From positions 8,184,001 through 8,248,000 of the forward strand of contig OX359190.1 in the NCBI GenBank assembly GCA_947172415.1: a stretch of 64,000 nt of DNA, read 5' to 3'. This stretch comes from Chondrosia reniformis. Taxonomy: Eukaryota; Porifera; Demospongiae; Chondrillida; Chondrillidae. Made by a program: the position numbers and the translations under genes. Below the pieces are notes generated by a model. That model ran no database searches, was not told the origin of the DNA, and was given only the letters and a program-made list of their open reading frames with translations. Shown here piece by piece: positions 1 to 13,748 of this stretch (its first letter is position 1; each line of letters begins with the position of its first letter).

Positions 1-1145
1 TGATTGAAACGTGTCTGCTTGGAAACTATAAATTAGCACACACGGATATGTAAGTTTTCAGTAGCAGTTTATTACCAGAAACCTTTGAGTTACAGTCTGT
101 AACATGCAGTCTTTTTGTACAAAGTCCAACTTAACAGAATGTAAAGAGTCATTTCAGCGTTTACTGTCTAATAGTCTATTAAATCTGAACCTCCTCAACG
201 TGCACTAGTTAAACATTCTGCCACTATATGGACGAGCCGCGTACTTCGCTTTCTAAAGTGTTCCTTAGAAGCCTACGAATTTCAAGGTTGCATTTCGCTA
301 GCCAGTTTGAGCGAGGTTTTGCATAACCCATGCAACTGTGTCGCAGTGTTCTAAAGAAAGAGACTTTGGGAAAGGGTCTCTGAAAGCTATTCTAAAGGAG
401 TGATACTCTCGAGTAATATCAGCTTAGGATAACCACTCTTTCAGCCTGGCGAGTTGGACGCATTTCAAAGACTGAGTTTACAAGACCTGGCTAGATATTT
501 CGCTGAATTGGACTATTTCTGGTAACGAGTTCCATACACTGGCAGAACATGTAGTTCGCTAAATTAAACTGAACTCATTTTGACCGGTGAAAGGTTAGCG
601 ACTGTGAGTCTATATAGTAACATCCACTTCTACGAGAAACTGAATAAATAAATAAACTCACTTTAGACATAGAGAACGAATAAAGAAAAACTAAACTGGA
701 GTGTCACTGGTATTTCTATATCTTCTACTATCACAACTGTGATTGCAACTATAGCAACGCCTGGTATGCAGTGGCGGTAATCCCTTTGATCTCAGCGTGT
801 AGCACTCAAAAATGGCGGTTCTCACGCTCTTCCGGTATTTAGCTAGTCACACATATATGCCTTTGGATTAGTGTTGCTTTGTGTGGTATTGTAATATATT
901 AGTTGGACCTGCCATGATATACTAAAGGACTATTACACTGAAAGTAGATAGGCATATGATACAAGTACATAGTAGTCTCTCCAGCCAGTGGAGATCCCAT
1001 GTTCAGGTAGGGTAGTGCTGATTCTGTGAGATCTCCATTCCATAGGACCTTAATAAGGAAGTACTAATCCAATGAATAACATTATGAACCCTTAAGTTTA
1101 TTCATTGGTATATTAATGTTATTCATCTGTTTTCCTTCCCTGCAG
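1..1145. other. Non-coding flank or intron upstream of collagen copy A
   Basis: No convincing exon was found. The stretch is duplicated at 12840-13992. It ends in a pyrimidine-rich run and CAG acceptor (to 1145) in front of the first exon recognised. It may hold the promoter and a signal-peptide exon of the collagen gene, but neither could be identified. Confidence 0.5.
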
Positions 1146-3484
1146 GTGTAAGTATGACTGGTAGCTACCAATTAAAGGATGACATCTACTTCTGTATTAT
1201 TTGCAACAGTGTTGGGTCCACTGGTGAATATAACTGTGATGATGTTCTCCCAACAAGGTCAGCAAGGTCAGATGGTCCCCCAGGTCCACCTGGATCAATT
1301 GTGTATGTTTGTTAAAGAAAACTGTCAGAAAGGAAAAAATCATGCAAGTGGATCCTGAGAAAGTGACAGAGCAGTAACCATGGTAACCATGGAGTCAGTG
1401 GTGCTTGTGATGATTCAATATTGTATCTCATACCTTATATTCTCTCACAGTATGCATTATAAGCGAGGATGGTTCTAGGGGTCCCCTGGTCCTCCTGGAG
1501 CAAATGGCTTGCAAGGGCAAAGAGGAGAGAAAGGTCCAGTTGTAAGTAAATTTACCTACAGTTTGGATCACTCTTTAAAAGTGTAAACTTCCTCACATCA
1601 GGATGATCCTGGATCAAAAAGAATAGACAGAGAACTAGGCAGGTCCGGTGACCCTGGTCCAGTTGGCGATACAGGTCCCAGTGGTCCAGCTGGAGCTGCT
1701 GTGAGAATACAACTTAGTGAGAAACTAGGTTAGATGTGATGGAAAAATTGTTGCATTAATTAGGGTCTTCCTGGAGAAACTGGTTTGGAAGGTTACCCGG
1801 GTGCATGTGGTCCTGATGGAACCAATGGTAACCCAAGGCGAAGAGGTGAACTAGGTACCCAGGGACCTTCAGGCAAAGATGGTATTCCAGGTGTCCCCAG
1901 AGGGGCAGGCCCTAAGGGTGAGAGAAGTGATCCAGGAGGGCAAGGTAATCCTGGAGCACCACATCCACCAGGAAGTGTAGGTGTGGGTGGACCTATAGTG
2001 GAAGTCAAGGACCCCAAGTGAGTTACAAAAATCCTTGCTTTACAAACTTAAATATTCATGCATAAGAAGTATATAAGGAATTTTAAGATAATTAAAAACA
2101 TCTGTCAATTTTTAGGGTGAAAATGGTGTGGATGGCAGACCTGGACATAATGGAAATCAAGGTAAATCTGGTCAGAAAGGAGAAGAGGGACCCATTGGGC
2201 CTCAAGGTGCCAGAGTAAGTGGATTTACATGTCAGAACCAAAAGTGCTAATTGTTCAAGATTGTGATCATTTCTGGATTTAATGGTGCAGTTGGTAAACC
2301 AGGAGTTGGTGGTTCACAGGGAGATCGTGGTGAGAATGGACTCCGTGGTGCTCCAGGTGCTGTTGTAAGTGAAACCAGCTAGCATTGCATGCATCTAGGT
2401 TGTTACGTACTATAATTTAGGGAGGAAGGGGAGTTAGAGGTTTTAATGGAGAACCTGGTAATCCAGGTGCTGTTGGAGACCCAGGCAGCAATGGTGAGCA
2501 TGGTAGCCCTGGTAAACAAGCCCTAATGGTCTCTCTGGAATAGCTGCATGGAGCAGCAGTGAGTTAATTGATATTATGCATTCAAAAACCTGATAGTCAT
2601 TCTCCTCGTGAGTGGCCTGATTGAGCATACTGCATGTTGGTGGACTACATTTCATCCTCTGTAGAGTGTGAGTGGTCTTACTGGTGCAACTGGTTCACAA
2701 GGTGTCAAAGGTGTCAAGGGAGATATAGGTTCTACTGGGGCACAAGGTGATCAAGGAGAAAAGGTCAGTTAAACTCTTTGTTAAGATCTTACATAGTAGG
2801 TAGCATCCTGTGGACTAAAAGTATGTTTTTCTATCATTTTAATTACATATTTTAGTAAAATGTCTAATATTGTATGCAATTCACTGGCAGGGTATGAGAG
2901 GTGATGTTGGAAGTCGACGTCGTGGAGGTGATGGTACAAGTGGAAGTGCTGGTACAGAAGGTAATAATGGAGCAAAGGGTGCCATTGGATCAGCTGGTAT
3001 ATATATCGTCTGGTTTACAAGGTGCAGCAGTAAGTACAGCATTTATATGAATAATTGTAGTGTTGATCAGAGTACAAATAATCATTCTCAGACATCATTT
3101 TAAAGAGAATAAACAACTGTTCCGAAACAAGTTCTAGTGATTCACCCATATATTTAGATATATATCAGAACAAGCTGACTATGTATGTGTTATATAACTT
3201 TACAACTGATCAATCAAAAAAATAGATATAGTAAATTGAAGTGTGCCATTTTTGGTTTTGCATAATCTAATCAATGTACGTATACTTTTGTCACTACATG
3301 TGTATGTATGTATATGTTTAGGGTCCCAGAGGACCTGCAGGTGGTCCTGGTATAACTCAGGACAACAGGGTCTACCTGGAACAGGTGGAAATCATGGTCC
3401 AACTGGTGCAGCCGGTCCCCAAGGTGCTGACGGATCTCCTGGTCTTGCTGGTCCACAGGGAATTACTGGTCCTATAATTAATTA
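1146..3484 (+). pseudogene. Short-chain (spongin-like) collagen gene, copy A, probably damaged
   Basis: A chain of small exons encodes Gly-X-Y triplets between GT/AG introns. Clear exons are 1479-1541 (21 codons, starts GSPGPPGANG), 1602-1700, 1764 to about 2000, 2116-2214, 2260-2364, from 2421, 2665-2763, from 2891, and 3322-3484 (stop TAA). Most are 63, 99 or 105 nt with phase-0 junctions, as usual for collagens. Such proteins form the extracellular triple-helical matrix. No signal peptide and no C-terminal NC1 or fibrillar COLFI domain is visible. Reading is broken in several places: the triplet frame is lost near 2515, near 3000 (a TA-rich run) and near 3355, and Gly is replaced in 1602-1700. 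The first two kinds of break are also in copy B, so they predate the duplication or reflect undetected small introns. Either a decaying gene or a collagen with unusual splicing. Confidence 0.75.
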
Positions 3485-3561
3485 ATTGCTAAAATTCCTC
3501 AAGTAAATTTGTTACCATACACATACAAACATACATATTTTGTCCCTAATGACCCATATAA

Positions 3562-3645
3562 TTAGTCTCGCATGTCTAAGGGAACATTCTGTAATGTTTT
3601 TGTTGAAATGTACTTTGTTTAAAGGTTGACGTCACTACATTTTAA
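3562..3645 (+). repeat. 84-bp dispersed repeat, copy 1
   Basis: Begins TTAGTCTCGCATGTCTAAGG and ends GTCACTACATTTTAA. It recurs at 17302-17385 (as part of the segmental duplication) and, more diverged, at about 6787-6872, exactly where copy A loses homology with copy B. Confidence 0.8.
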
Positions 3646-4735
3646 ATGATGCAATAGATCTATATACAGTAGTTGCAATCACGATGAATAAAAACATTTG
3701 GATAATGTGTGTACATAATTGGTGGATTTTCTAACTGTTTATATACACCATTGCCATGGCATTGATCTGATAATGGGTGGCATGCTTTATTTACTTATCT
3801 ATATATACCATGTTCAGTGTGAATTGCAGATTAATAGGATATATGGCGTGAACAAGTTTATACAGAAAGTTAAGTCCATCTTACATCCTTTTCTTTAGTC
3901 ACTGAAGCAAATTCCAAATATGCATACTGATCCTTTGCTTTTTAGCCATTTGGATCTTGGGCTGCCATGGTAACAGGGTATACGTAAATCCCATAAACCA
4001 TATTTGGCTATATGTACGTATAGCCCTGACCTTGACTATATATATTTGACTAAGTGCTGCATGTACATATATACAGTATTTGTAAGCTTAATTTAAGTTA
4101 ACCATAAACTAAATTTAGTAGGTATATTATTTAGGTAGACAGATGTTTACGAAGCTAACACTTTATGCCCACATTCACACTGTCAGATATCAACATATCG
4201 GATGAGTTTTACAAAGAAGATCACCTATGATAAAGATATATACTCAAAATTAGTTGCAAACTACATATTGCTATAAACTAAAACACTAAATTTTGTTTTA
4301 ATTTGATGATTTAAATGGTTTCTCAACTCCAGCTATATGATAGGAAAACCTCAGAATAGTACCACTGTTCGAATACTACATGGAAAAGGTAGAAGACACA
4401 CTACAAACTAAAAATATATAATGTATAATACATACGTAGATACATTAATGGATACAGTACATATCTCCATCTACATATACCTAAAAATGATTACATTTCT
4501 CTCAGTACAATATACATACTGTACGTTTAGGCTCTTTAATGTTAACCTTTAACCTCTAATGAGGGTATTATTGAATGTGAGTATATTACACATGCAGGGA
4601 CAGGAGTGTAGGACAAGTGATGCCAATCAGGTAGGAATACTCTGACATTTACTTTACAGTGGTTTTAGAGAGAAATGCTCGGAAATTCAGGCTACAGTGA
4701 CTAAATAGAACAAATTAAAATATGAGCTGGTTATA

Positions 4736-4949
4736 TACTGTAAAACCATTTATTAGTGCGCACCATTAATGTTAGCAAAAATAGTGATGCAATATCATTG
4801 ACTAACATTTATGGTCGCTAAAATGTTTATTATTACACATGTGCAGTAGTGTGGAGCAAGTATTTATAACAAAATGCTAAATTTAATGGACACTAATAAG
4901 TCAAAAACGCTAGATATAATGGATGTTAATATTAAGGGTTTTACAGTAC
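4736..4949. mobile_element. MITE-like element with inverted ends (copy A)
   Basis: The left end reads ATACTGTAAAACC and the right end GGGTTTTACAGTA, inverted complements about 13 nt long. The interior is AT-rich and non-coding. A size of about 214 bp and the CTGTAAAACC end suggest a non-autonomous DNA transposon. A very similar end (CAGTAAAACCTCT) occurs on the element at 59417. Family not assigned. Confidence 0.55.
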
Positions 4950-5103
4950 GTATGTAGTTGTGTACATTTTACAGAATTAAGGCATTTATTTTATTTAAAG
5001 CTGAAAAGGCAGATATATACCAACAGCATTTTCTGGCTCTAATAAACAAGTGATATACTTCTGTTATGTACAGAATCATCAAAAGGATTACAAGTGTATA
5101 CAA

Positions 5104-6633
<1,530 letters not shown>

Positions 6634-6786
6634 CTGCACACAAGTAAGGTACAATGTTCAGTGCATTTAGCAGCGGTTAGGGAATGACACAGTCATCTTA
6701 TAGTAGTAGAACTATCAGGGCTTCCTTTAGAAGGTATACAATATAGTAATATGTGGCAAGGCAATCAAGTACAATATGGCAATTTA

Positions 6787-6872
6787 AAATTAGTCTTGCA
6801 CATCTAAAGGAACATTCTGTAATGTTTTTGTTGAAATATACTTTGTTTAAAGGTTGACGTCACTACATTTTA
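6787..6872 (+). repeat. 84-bp dispersed repeat at the copy-A breakpoint
   Basis: Closely matches 3562-3645, starting TAGTCTTGCACATCTAAAGG and ending GTCACTACATTTTAA. It abuts the point where copy A stops resembling copy B. Confidence 0.8.
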
Positions 6873-7761
6873 AGGAAATGTTTGTTTATAAACACATGAT
6901 AAATGTTATGTATATCTTGTTCTCCTGTAAGTAACACAACCACAGGACAGTCGTCACACTCAGTGAAGACTTGTACATTCAAATAGTACTTAGTAGAGTG
7001 TGCAACATGAATATTCCAAATGATCATGGAAATGATAAATAAATGTAAACCTCGCAAGTAACAGTAAATACAAAAGCATTGTTTGACAATTTTTGACAAT
7101 ATTTATATATATTTTTAACTAAAATGTTCATTTCTGCTGACATTTAAGGGTCATACAATCTTTTAGTTACAAATGATAGAATATTACTCTAAACACTCAT
7201 TGTGTTATTCCAGTTGCTGCGATTGCGCTCAGTAACTCTTAATAATCAGTACCCTCTACACAGCAATGAGACTTTACAGTACTACATAACTCTAAACACT
7301 TACATTTACATTTACAAGTTTCATTCTCTTTCCTTCATAAGAGTCATAATTACTCCCTCCTTCCTCCCCAATAGGGAGGAAGTGAAAAAGGTTAATGATC
7401 CTTTGATATTTGCCGACTGCGGTTAACAATGGCAAATGCGAAGTGCAGCTATATGCGTATACGTATATAGTGACAAGCTTATTAAGTCAACTTACAACTC
7501 GGAGCATAGACAAAAGTGTGTTTCTTTGACTGTGCTTCTATAGAAGTTCACAAATACCTTTTATTTTTGAGTTATCGATGTATACTTGTCTAATTCTCAG
7601 GCCGCTCCTGTTGATCGAATTTAAATCGCGATCGTGAAGTTCTTGACCACGTCTTCAGATTCCTGATCGATTGACAGCCATTTTGTTCTATAAAATGTTG
7701 TATAAATGAATAGACTATAACATATACATAAATATTGTACTAATTAGTATACTAAAGTTTA
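6873..7761. other. Intergenic region, nothing recognised
   Basis: AT-rich sequence between the truncated ADH fragment and the 3' end of the Roco-like gene. No exon, RNA gene or repeat family was recognised. It would hold the 3' UTR of the gene ending at 7762. Confidence 0.4.
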
Positions 7762-10635
7762 TTACAAATGAAAAAGAAGAGAAAGGTGCTTGTCCTCTTG
7801 CAGTTTTTGCAGAACCTCTTCATGTATTGGATACTTGACAGATGTATCTTGAAGCACTTTACAAAACAGCCTCAATGTCTCCTCTGTACCAGTACTCAGG
7901 AGGTGACGGAGAAAGATTACATTGGATTCTCCTCTGCTCTTTGCTGCTTTGATTTCATCGTACACCTTGTCTGTAATTAGTGGCTTTCCACCCACTCCCT
8001 GGTATAGTTCGTTGACTATGTTGCCAATGGCGAGGTTTTCTAAAAGGTAAACCCAGTGTTTGGCCCGCAAGGTCTGCTTCCAACTGCCTCCTTCACCATC
8101 ACACTCTCCTGAGTTGTCAGATGGTGTTGGCTGTCTAACAACTTCAGGTCCTCCAGTACAGGTAGACTGGTCTTTATAGAGAAGGAACTGGTCTCCATCA
8201 AATTCCACTTTACCAGCCACGCTCAACTATGTATACAGAAGAAGATATAAAAATCACATATTACTTGTGTCCAAAGAATAACAATAATAACATATTAAAT
8301 AGAATCAGTAGTAGCAAGATTAGAATGTAAAATATACAGTCAATAATTGCTACATTCGTGATAAGGTCTATTTTGTTGAATACATAATATGCAAACTTAC
8401 ATTGGTGTTGCCGTCCTGTTCCTTAGCAACCCAAACCAACTCTCTTGGAGATAACGACTTCACCTTGTTCAGTCTGGTACACAGACCCTTTCTCTGGTTG
8501 CCACCTTCAAATCGCAGAAGATGCAAACTGAAGCCCTCACAATTCTGGTGACTGCAAATGACCCCGTCCTCTAAAGTGGCTTTCTCTTCAAGAAACTCTG
8601 CACCAAATACTACCTCACTCACGTAACAAATGCGTTCGTACATCTCATTTCTGATGTACCTGCAGAGCTCAGACAAAGACAGCTCTGTGTTTGGAAAGTC
8701 CTCAGGAACCAACAGTTGAAGTTGAATGAGGTCTTCCTTTTGGGAAAGAGCAATGTGGGCATCTTCTTGTGTGAAAATGAACTGTCTACTATCAGACTGC
8801 TTGTGGCAGTACCTCCACTGCTTTCGTCTCAACTGCAATGGCCTTACTTCCTCCCCGTTTAAAACCTGTCTGCCACTTGCAATATCTACAGCCAGTCTGT
8901 GGAATATACCAGTTGGTACACAGCTGTATCTCTGATATTCACCTGAATGGAATGAGAAAGTGAATCCCAAAGTGGCCACAGATGCTTCAGGTAGGTGGAT
9001 CTGCCTCTCAGGAAGGACTGCTGGAATGAAGTAGTGTGTCTCCTTCTCCCTCACTTTGGCTGCAATACCAACATTTACTAGGACCTCCAGGAGCCATCTT
9101 GTTGGGATGTCAGCATCAATGCCTAGCTGTTGGAACAAGGCCTCAGAAACAGCTTCAGAAATCACACCTTTTTCAATGAATTTGCGTAGCTCTGGACTTG
9201 AGGATTCTCTTGGGCCATATTGGACCGATAGCACTTTGGACATTTCCTTGTACAGAAAGGTCGCATCTGTACAGATCCACTGCTCTTTGTACTCACTCAG
9301 GTCAAAGTACACATAGAACCGAAGGCTGTGAAACAGGTTCAGCAGTGCAAGGAGCTGTCCATCAGCATCTACAGCTTGGATAAATTGGCATCGGATGCAG
9401 AACTCTTTCATTTCTGTGAACTTCCACATCTTCTTTTTCACGCTAGATGTGATTACTTGCAGGCAGAACCAAACTTTGGGGACTTTCAATGTTAATCGAT
9501 TCTTGCCATCTGAAAGTAGAGAGCGAAGAACATTTACAGCTTTACGAGTGTGCTCCTTCAGTTTGCTGTCTCCCTGTAGCTGACTGTCCACTACAAAGTA
9601 GCTATCAGCACCTTTGTAGGCAACCTCTTTTGGGGGGAATACCCTGTTGCTGTCATATGGTTTGTTGTCCATTTCTTCTAGAACCTTCTCGTTGTGGTCC
9701 AGTAGAGCTCTCTTAGCTTCAGGATCTTTGGGAAGAAGGGAAAGGTGAGTGCCAACAAGGAAAATGCGAAGTTGGGGCTCAGTGGCAACATTGAATGCTT
9801 CCAACTGCCGCTTGCTCTTCATTGACATTGTGTAGGCAGCTGTAATGGACTCCTTCATCAATTCCCAGGTTGAACGGCTGTTGGCTCTCTTCTCTTCAGT
9901 GATTCCATCTTTACAGTAAGCATTGATGTACGGATCTGTCAACCTCTCTGAAGCTTTAAAGACGTGCAGAAAGTTGCAGGGAAAGTCCAGTAGGAGTGGA
10001 AGGACATTCTGAAAGGAGGGCTGGCCTCCTGTGTCCAGGAGGTAAATGAATGTACATTCCTTCTCATCAGAAGTGGCTCCAGTGGGAATACTATGCTTCT
10101 GTAAGAATCTCTCCCTGGCCTGGTATAGTAACAGTAAAGGGTCCTGGTGTACTGGGGAAGGACTAGAGTTACTGGGAAGGGCTTGTGTGGCAGCAGTCAG
10201 AGATGGATTGGGAGAGACATCAGACTGCACTCTTGTTGACTTTCCCTGAAACAACTTTTTAACTACGTCCCACCAAGTCAATACTCCTGCGTTACCTGCT
10301 GATGTAGCTTGTCGAGGCGAGTATTCTGTGGTTTGTGGAGTGTTGCTGGGAAAGGTCTTTGTCTTCTCCATATCAATTTGGGAAATAAGCTCACCTAATT
10401 TGTCATCATCCAAAACTTCCCAAGACGACCCAATGGCAATGCCTTGTGCAATGGTGGCCACTTCAGGAGCTTCCAGCACTCCAGTGCTAGTTTTGTCTTC
10501 TCTTGCTGTGTTGTGGAGCAGGTAGTGCTTCAGTGAGGTTTTACCAACACGCGAACCTCCTGTGAGGAAACAGCAGATAATGTTCACTTCAACTGAACCA
10601 TGTTCATCTATGGCCTGTTTATACCATTTAGGATC
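7762..10635 (-). CDS. Roco-like P-loop GTPase with COR-like region and CARD-like C-terminus (5' end not found)
   Basis: Two exons: 8401-10635 (745 codons; acceptor CAG before GAT, donor GTAAGTTTG) and 7762-8226 (155 codons with stop), joined in phase 0. The first has a Walker A/G1 motif GGSRVGKTS at about residues 25-33, a G3 motif DTGGQ at about 199 and GTHLS, possibly G4, at about 293. Leucine-rich and aromatic segments follow (LLNLFHSLRFYVYF, then TDATFLYKEMSKVL), resembling the COR domain of Roco proteins. The last exon carries an all-helical stretch from WVYLLENLA to FCKVLQDT that looks like a CARD or other death-fold domain (inference). Roco proteins are GTP-dependent signalling scaffolds; a death-fold end would suggest adaptor recruitment in immunity or cell death. 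The start exon lies upstream of 10635 and was not found; the kelch exon at 11952-12815 is on the same strand. Confidence 0.75.
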
Positions 10636-11951
10636 CTGCAGGTAGAGCACAGAGAAGGAATTTATTATACTACAGGTTTCATACATTTTCCATGAAAGTA
10701 TGTCATACATTTACATATACCAACTTTTATCATATCATATAGCACAGTTAGATCACAAACAGACAATAAAGCAGCTACCTACGTATGGAAATGTACATAT
10801 GACATACTCTCGTCTGATAATACTTTCTCCAAATCAATGTATAACTGGTTAATAAAGCTAATTAAAAATGGCCACAGGACCACAAGCATTACAACTATTT
10901 CCACACTTTAACGAGTAAACGGATCCCCAAAAACGTATCTATTTGTCCAATTAAGTACGTACATACGTATATTTGCAAACTGATATTACAATTAGCTGAC
11001 TGTGTATATGGCCAGAATGTGTACATTCTCCCAGTTAATTAGATAATTGCTACATAGGAATATGTACTGCTGTTTATTATTGTCATTGCCTAACTTCACA
11101 TTAATTACTTTTCAATAGTTCACCCACAAAGGGACAGTCTGTGTTTATAAACAAACATTCTTTTGACAATTCAGTCAATAGGTCAATACTGTTGATGATG
11201 CTTAGCTTTAGGAAAACTAGCAAGAAGCATCTTTAGAGAACAGTCAATTCAGCCAATTAATACAGTCAATACCCGACATCTCTTCAAAACATTCACTGAC
11301 ACATTCATTTGACTTCTGTTTACCTTTCACTTGCTTTGAACAAGAAGTACTTAAATATTTAATAAAAACGTGGCAACTCGCTTCTTTTATAATAACAGAC
11401 AAAATCAACGGCGCCCCAAAAATTAGGCTACAACTTGTTGAATACTAAAACAAAATGGCCGACTTCGTCTTGGGATGCTTCCGTGCCTAGCAATTAATTC
11501 TCGCTTCTTGCTGTTAGGAAGCAGTTTATTAAACGTGTCTACAACTAACATTTCTGTACTACCAACATCTTATAACTAATCACACGAACCTACACAGGAC
11601 GAGAAATTAACATACGTAAGTAGTACGCGATAATAAACAGTTTAACTACAGCGGATAATACTTGAAACGCTTTCCTCTACTTTCTCACTTTAAATGTAAA
11701 GAACAAGAAGACTTAACAGTCTTCGTTAGTGGAAACAAGATAACACTTAAACTCGTGAGAGCGTTCGTAGAACACACTCGTACGAGAACATTATAGCAAT
11801 ACAAATCTTGTTAACATTGACACGCGCTTCATGTACACTGAGCGCACAAGTTAGGTGACTCTAACGAAGGAAATAAAACCTTCTAATGTTTCTATTTGAA
11901 GGAGAAAGTATACGCAAAGCGCGCAACGAATGTTAACAAAACTTGTAATAC
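10636..11951. other. Intron or intergenic region between Roco-like and kelch exons
   Basis: About 1.3 kb with no convincing exon. It must contain either the missing 5' exon(s) and promoter of the Roco-like gene, or one long intron if the kelch exon belongs to the same gene. Confidence 0.4.
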
Positions 11952-12815
11952 TTAGATAACCTTAACTGCAATATCGTACTGTACAGCTCTTGTCTGAAAG
12001 TCTCCAAATCCTTCTCTACCTCCAAATGTGAGAAATGTAGTTCCGTTGAGGGAAGCCGTACAAGTGTAGGGATAGGACGTTTCTTCACTAATTCGTGTCC
12101 ACTTCTTCTTCTCGAAAATGAAGATTCCTCTTGGACCTACTATGACTGGAAGTGTGCTGTATTGTAACAGTGAACTGCTCATTGGTGCATTCTCGAGCCG
12201 CTCCCAGTGATGTTCATCATTTGTTGTAAGTGAAGCCATAAAATTTTTCTTATTCATTCTCCAAAAATATCCAGTCCAGTGGTAGTAGTCGTAGATGTAA
12301 ATGTATTCACCACACAATGCCATGTGGTGTAGTGATAATGGTCGAGGAAGTTTCAGATTCGACTGTATCCATATTCTTTTGGTAATATCCAGGAATTCAA
12401 TTGTGTCTTCTACTCCTCCTTCTCCTCCAGACACAATTACTAAGTCTTCGAATGCAAGAACACCTGGTAAGAATCGGGCGGTGTGCATTGGAGGATATAG
12501 TACTTTCCATTCTTTGCCTGTCCACGTCACTAGATCGTTTGTAGTGCCTCGAGTGTCTTCACCTCCTATTAAAGTAAACTGGTTTCCTATGATGGCTGCT
12601 CCACTGCGAGAATGAGGAGGTCGAGGTAGTGCTGACCATTTAGTGTTTCTAACATCGTAAACCTGAACCTGTTCCTCTCCAATGCCTCCATAGACGAAAA
12701 CACTTTGATGATGTACTAGTGCTTTTGCAGAGGATGTTCCAAACAACATTTTGGGGATATTTGTGGATTTGCGGAGATGACCTCCTCCAGGTGTGAGGAG
12801 GTCACTGCGAAAGAC
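11952..12815 (-). CDS. Kelch-type beta-propeller exon, 5'-truncated gene
   Basis: One exon of 287 codons plus stop. The acceptor AATTAG lies just upstream of 12815; an internal ATG at 12749 exists, but the open frame runs back to the acceptor, so the true start lies further upstream. Kelch-like repeats with double-glycine strands are visible (VYGGIGEEQ, LIGGEDTRG, VSGGEGGVED, TFGGREGFGD), each followed by a Trp or aromatic about 12-20 residues on. This is a beta-propeller, usually a protein-interaction platform. Only 24 bp of the upstream intron remain before the start of segmental-duplication copy B at 12840, so the 5' exons were separated from this exon or lie far away. It could be an exon of the Roco-like gene downstream; the phases allow it through a GTTATC donor at 11957, but that is speculative. 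Confidence 0.65.
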   Translation of the reverse strand, partial: VFRSDLLTPGGGHLRKSTNIPKMLFGTSSAKALVHHQSVFVYGGIGEEQVQVYDVRNTKWSALPRPPHSRSGAAIIGNQFTLIGGEDTRGTTNDLVTWTGKEWKVLYPPMHTARFLPGVLAFEDLVIVSGGEGGVEDTIEFLDITKRIWIQSNLKLPRPLSLHHMALCGEYIYIYDYYHWTGYFWRMNKKNFMASLTTNDEHHWERLENAPMSSSLLQYSTLPVIVGPRGIFIFEKKKWTRISEETSYPYTCTASLNGTTFLTFGGREGFGDFQTRAVQYDIAVKVI

Positions 12816-13748
12816 CTAATTGAGATAAGAAACATTTACTGATTGAAACGTGTCTGCTTGGAAACTCTATAAATTAGCACACACGGATAGTAAGTTTTCA
12901 GTAGCAGTTTATTACCAGAAACCTTTGAGTTACAGTCTGTAAATCATGCAGTCTGTTTGTACAAAATCCAACTTAACAGAATGTAAAGAGTCATTTCAGC
13001 GTTTACTGTCTAATAGTCTATTAAATCTGAACCTCCTCAACGTGCACTAGTTAAACATTCTGCCACTATATGGACGAGCCGCGTACTTCGCTTTCTAAAG
13101 TGTTCCTTAGAAGCCTACGAATTTCAAGGTTGCATTTCGCTAGCCAGTTTGAGCGAGGTTTTGCATAACCCAACTGTGTCGCAGTATTCTAAAGAAAGAG
13201 ACTTTGGGAAAGGGTCTCTGAAAGCTACCCTAAAGGAGTGATACTCTCGAGTAATATCAGCTTAGGATAACCACTCTTTCAGCCTGGCGAGTTGGACGCA
13301 TTTCAAAGACTGAGTTTACAAGACCTGGCTAGATATTTCGCTGAATTGGACTATTTCTGGTAACGATTTCTATACACTGGCAGAACATGTAGTTCGCTAA
13401 ATTAAACTGAACTCATTTTGACCGGTGAAAGGTTAGCGACTGTGAGTCTATATAGTAACATCCACTTCTACGAGAAACTGAATAAATAAATAAACTCACT
13501 TTAGACATTGAGAACGAATAACGAAAAACTAAACTGAAGTGTCACTGGTATTTCTATATATTCTACTATCACAACTGTGATTGCAACTATAGCAACGCCC
13601 GTTATGCAGTGGCGGTAATCCCTTTGATCTCAGCGTGTAGCACTCAAAAATGGCGGTTCTCACGCTCTTCTAGTATTTAGCTAGTCACACATATATACCT
13701 TTGGATTAGTGTTGCTTTGTGTGGTATTGTAATATATTAGTTGGACCT

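Larger units (their letters stand above)
3485..5103. other. Intergenic region between convergent collagen and ADH fragments
   Basis: AT-rich, no coding exon found. It contains an 84-bp dispersed repeat (3562-3645) and a small element with inverted ends (4736-4949). It holds the 3' regions of the collagen gene (+) and the ADH fragment (-). Confidence 0.6.

Noticed and set aside
1793-2017. Minus-strand open frame rich in Pro and Gly (also 15541-15765)
   Set aside because: Mirror image of the collagen Gly-X-Y exon on the plus strand.
8726-9716. Several plus-strand open frames over the Roco-like gene
   Set aside because: They are antisense shadows of the minus-strand exon, which carries the P-loop and DTGGQ motifs.
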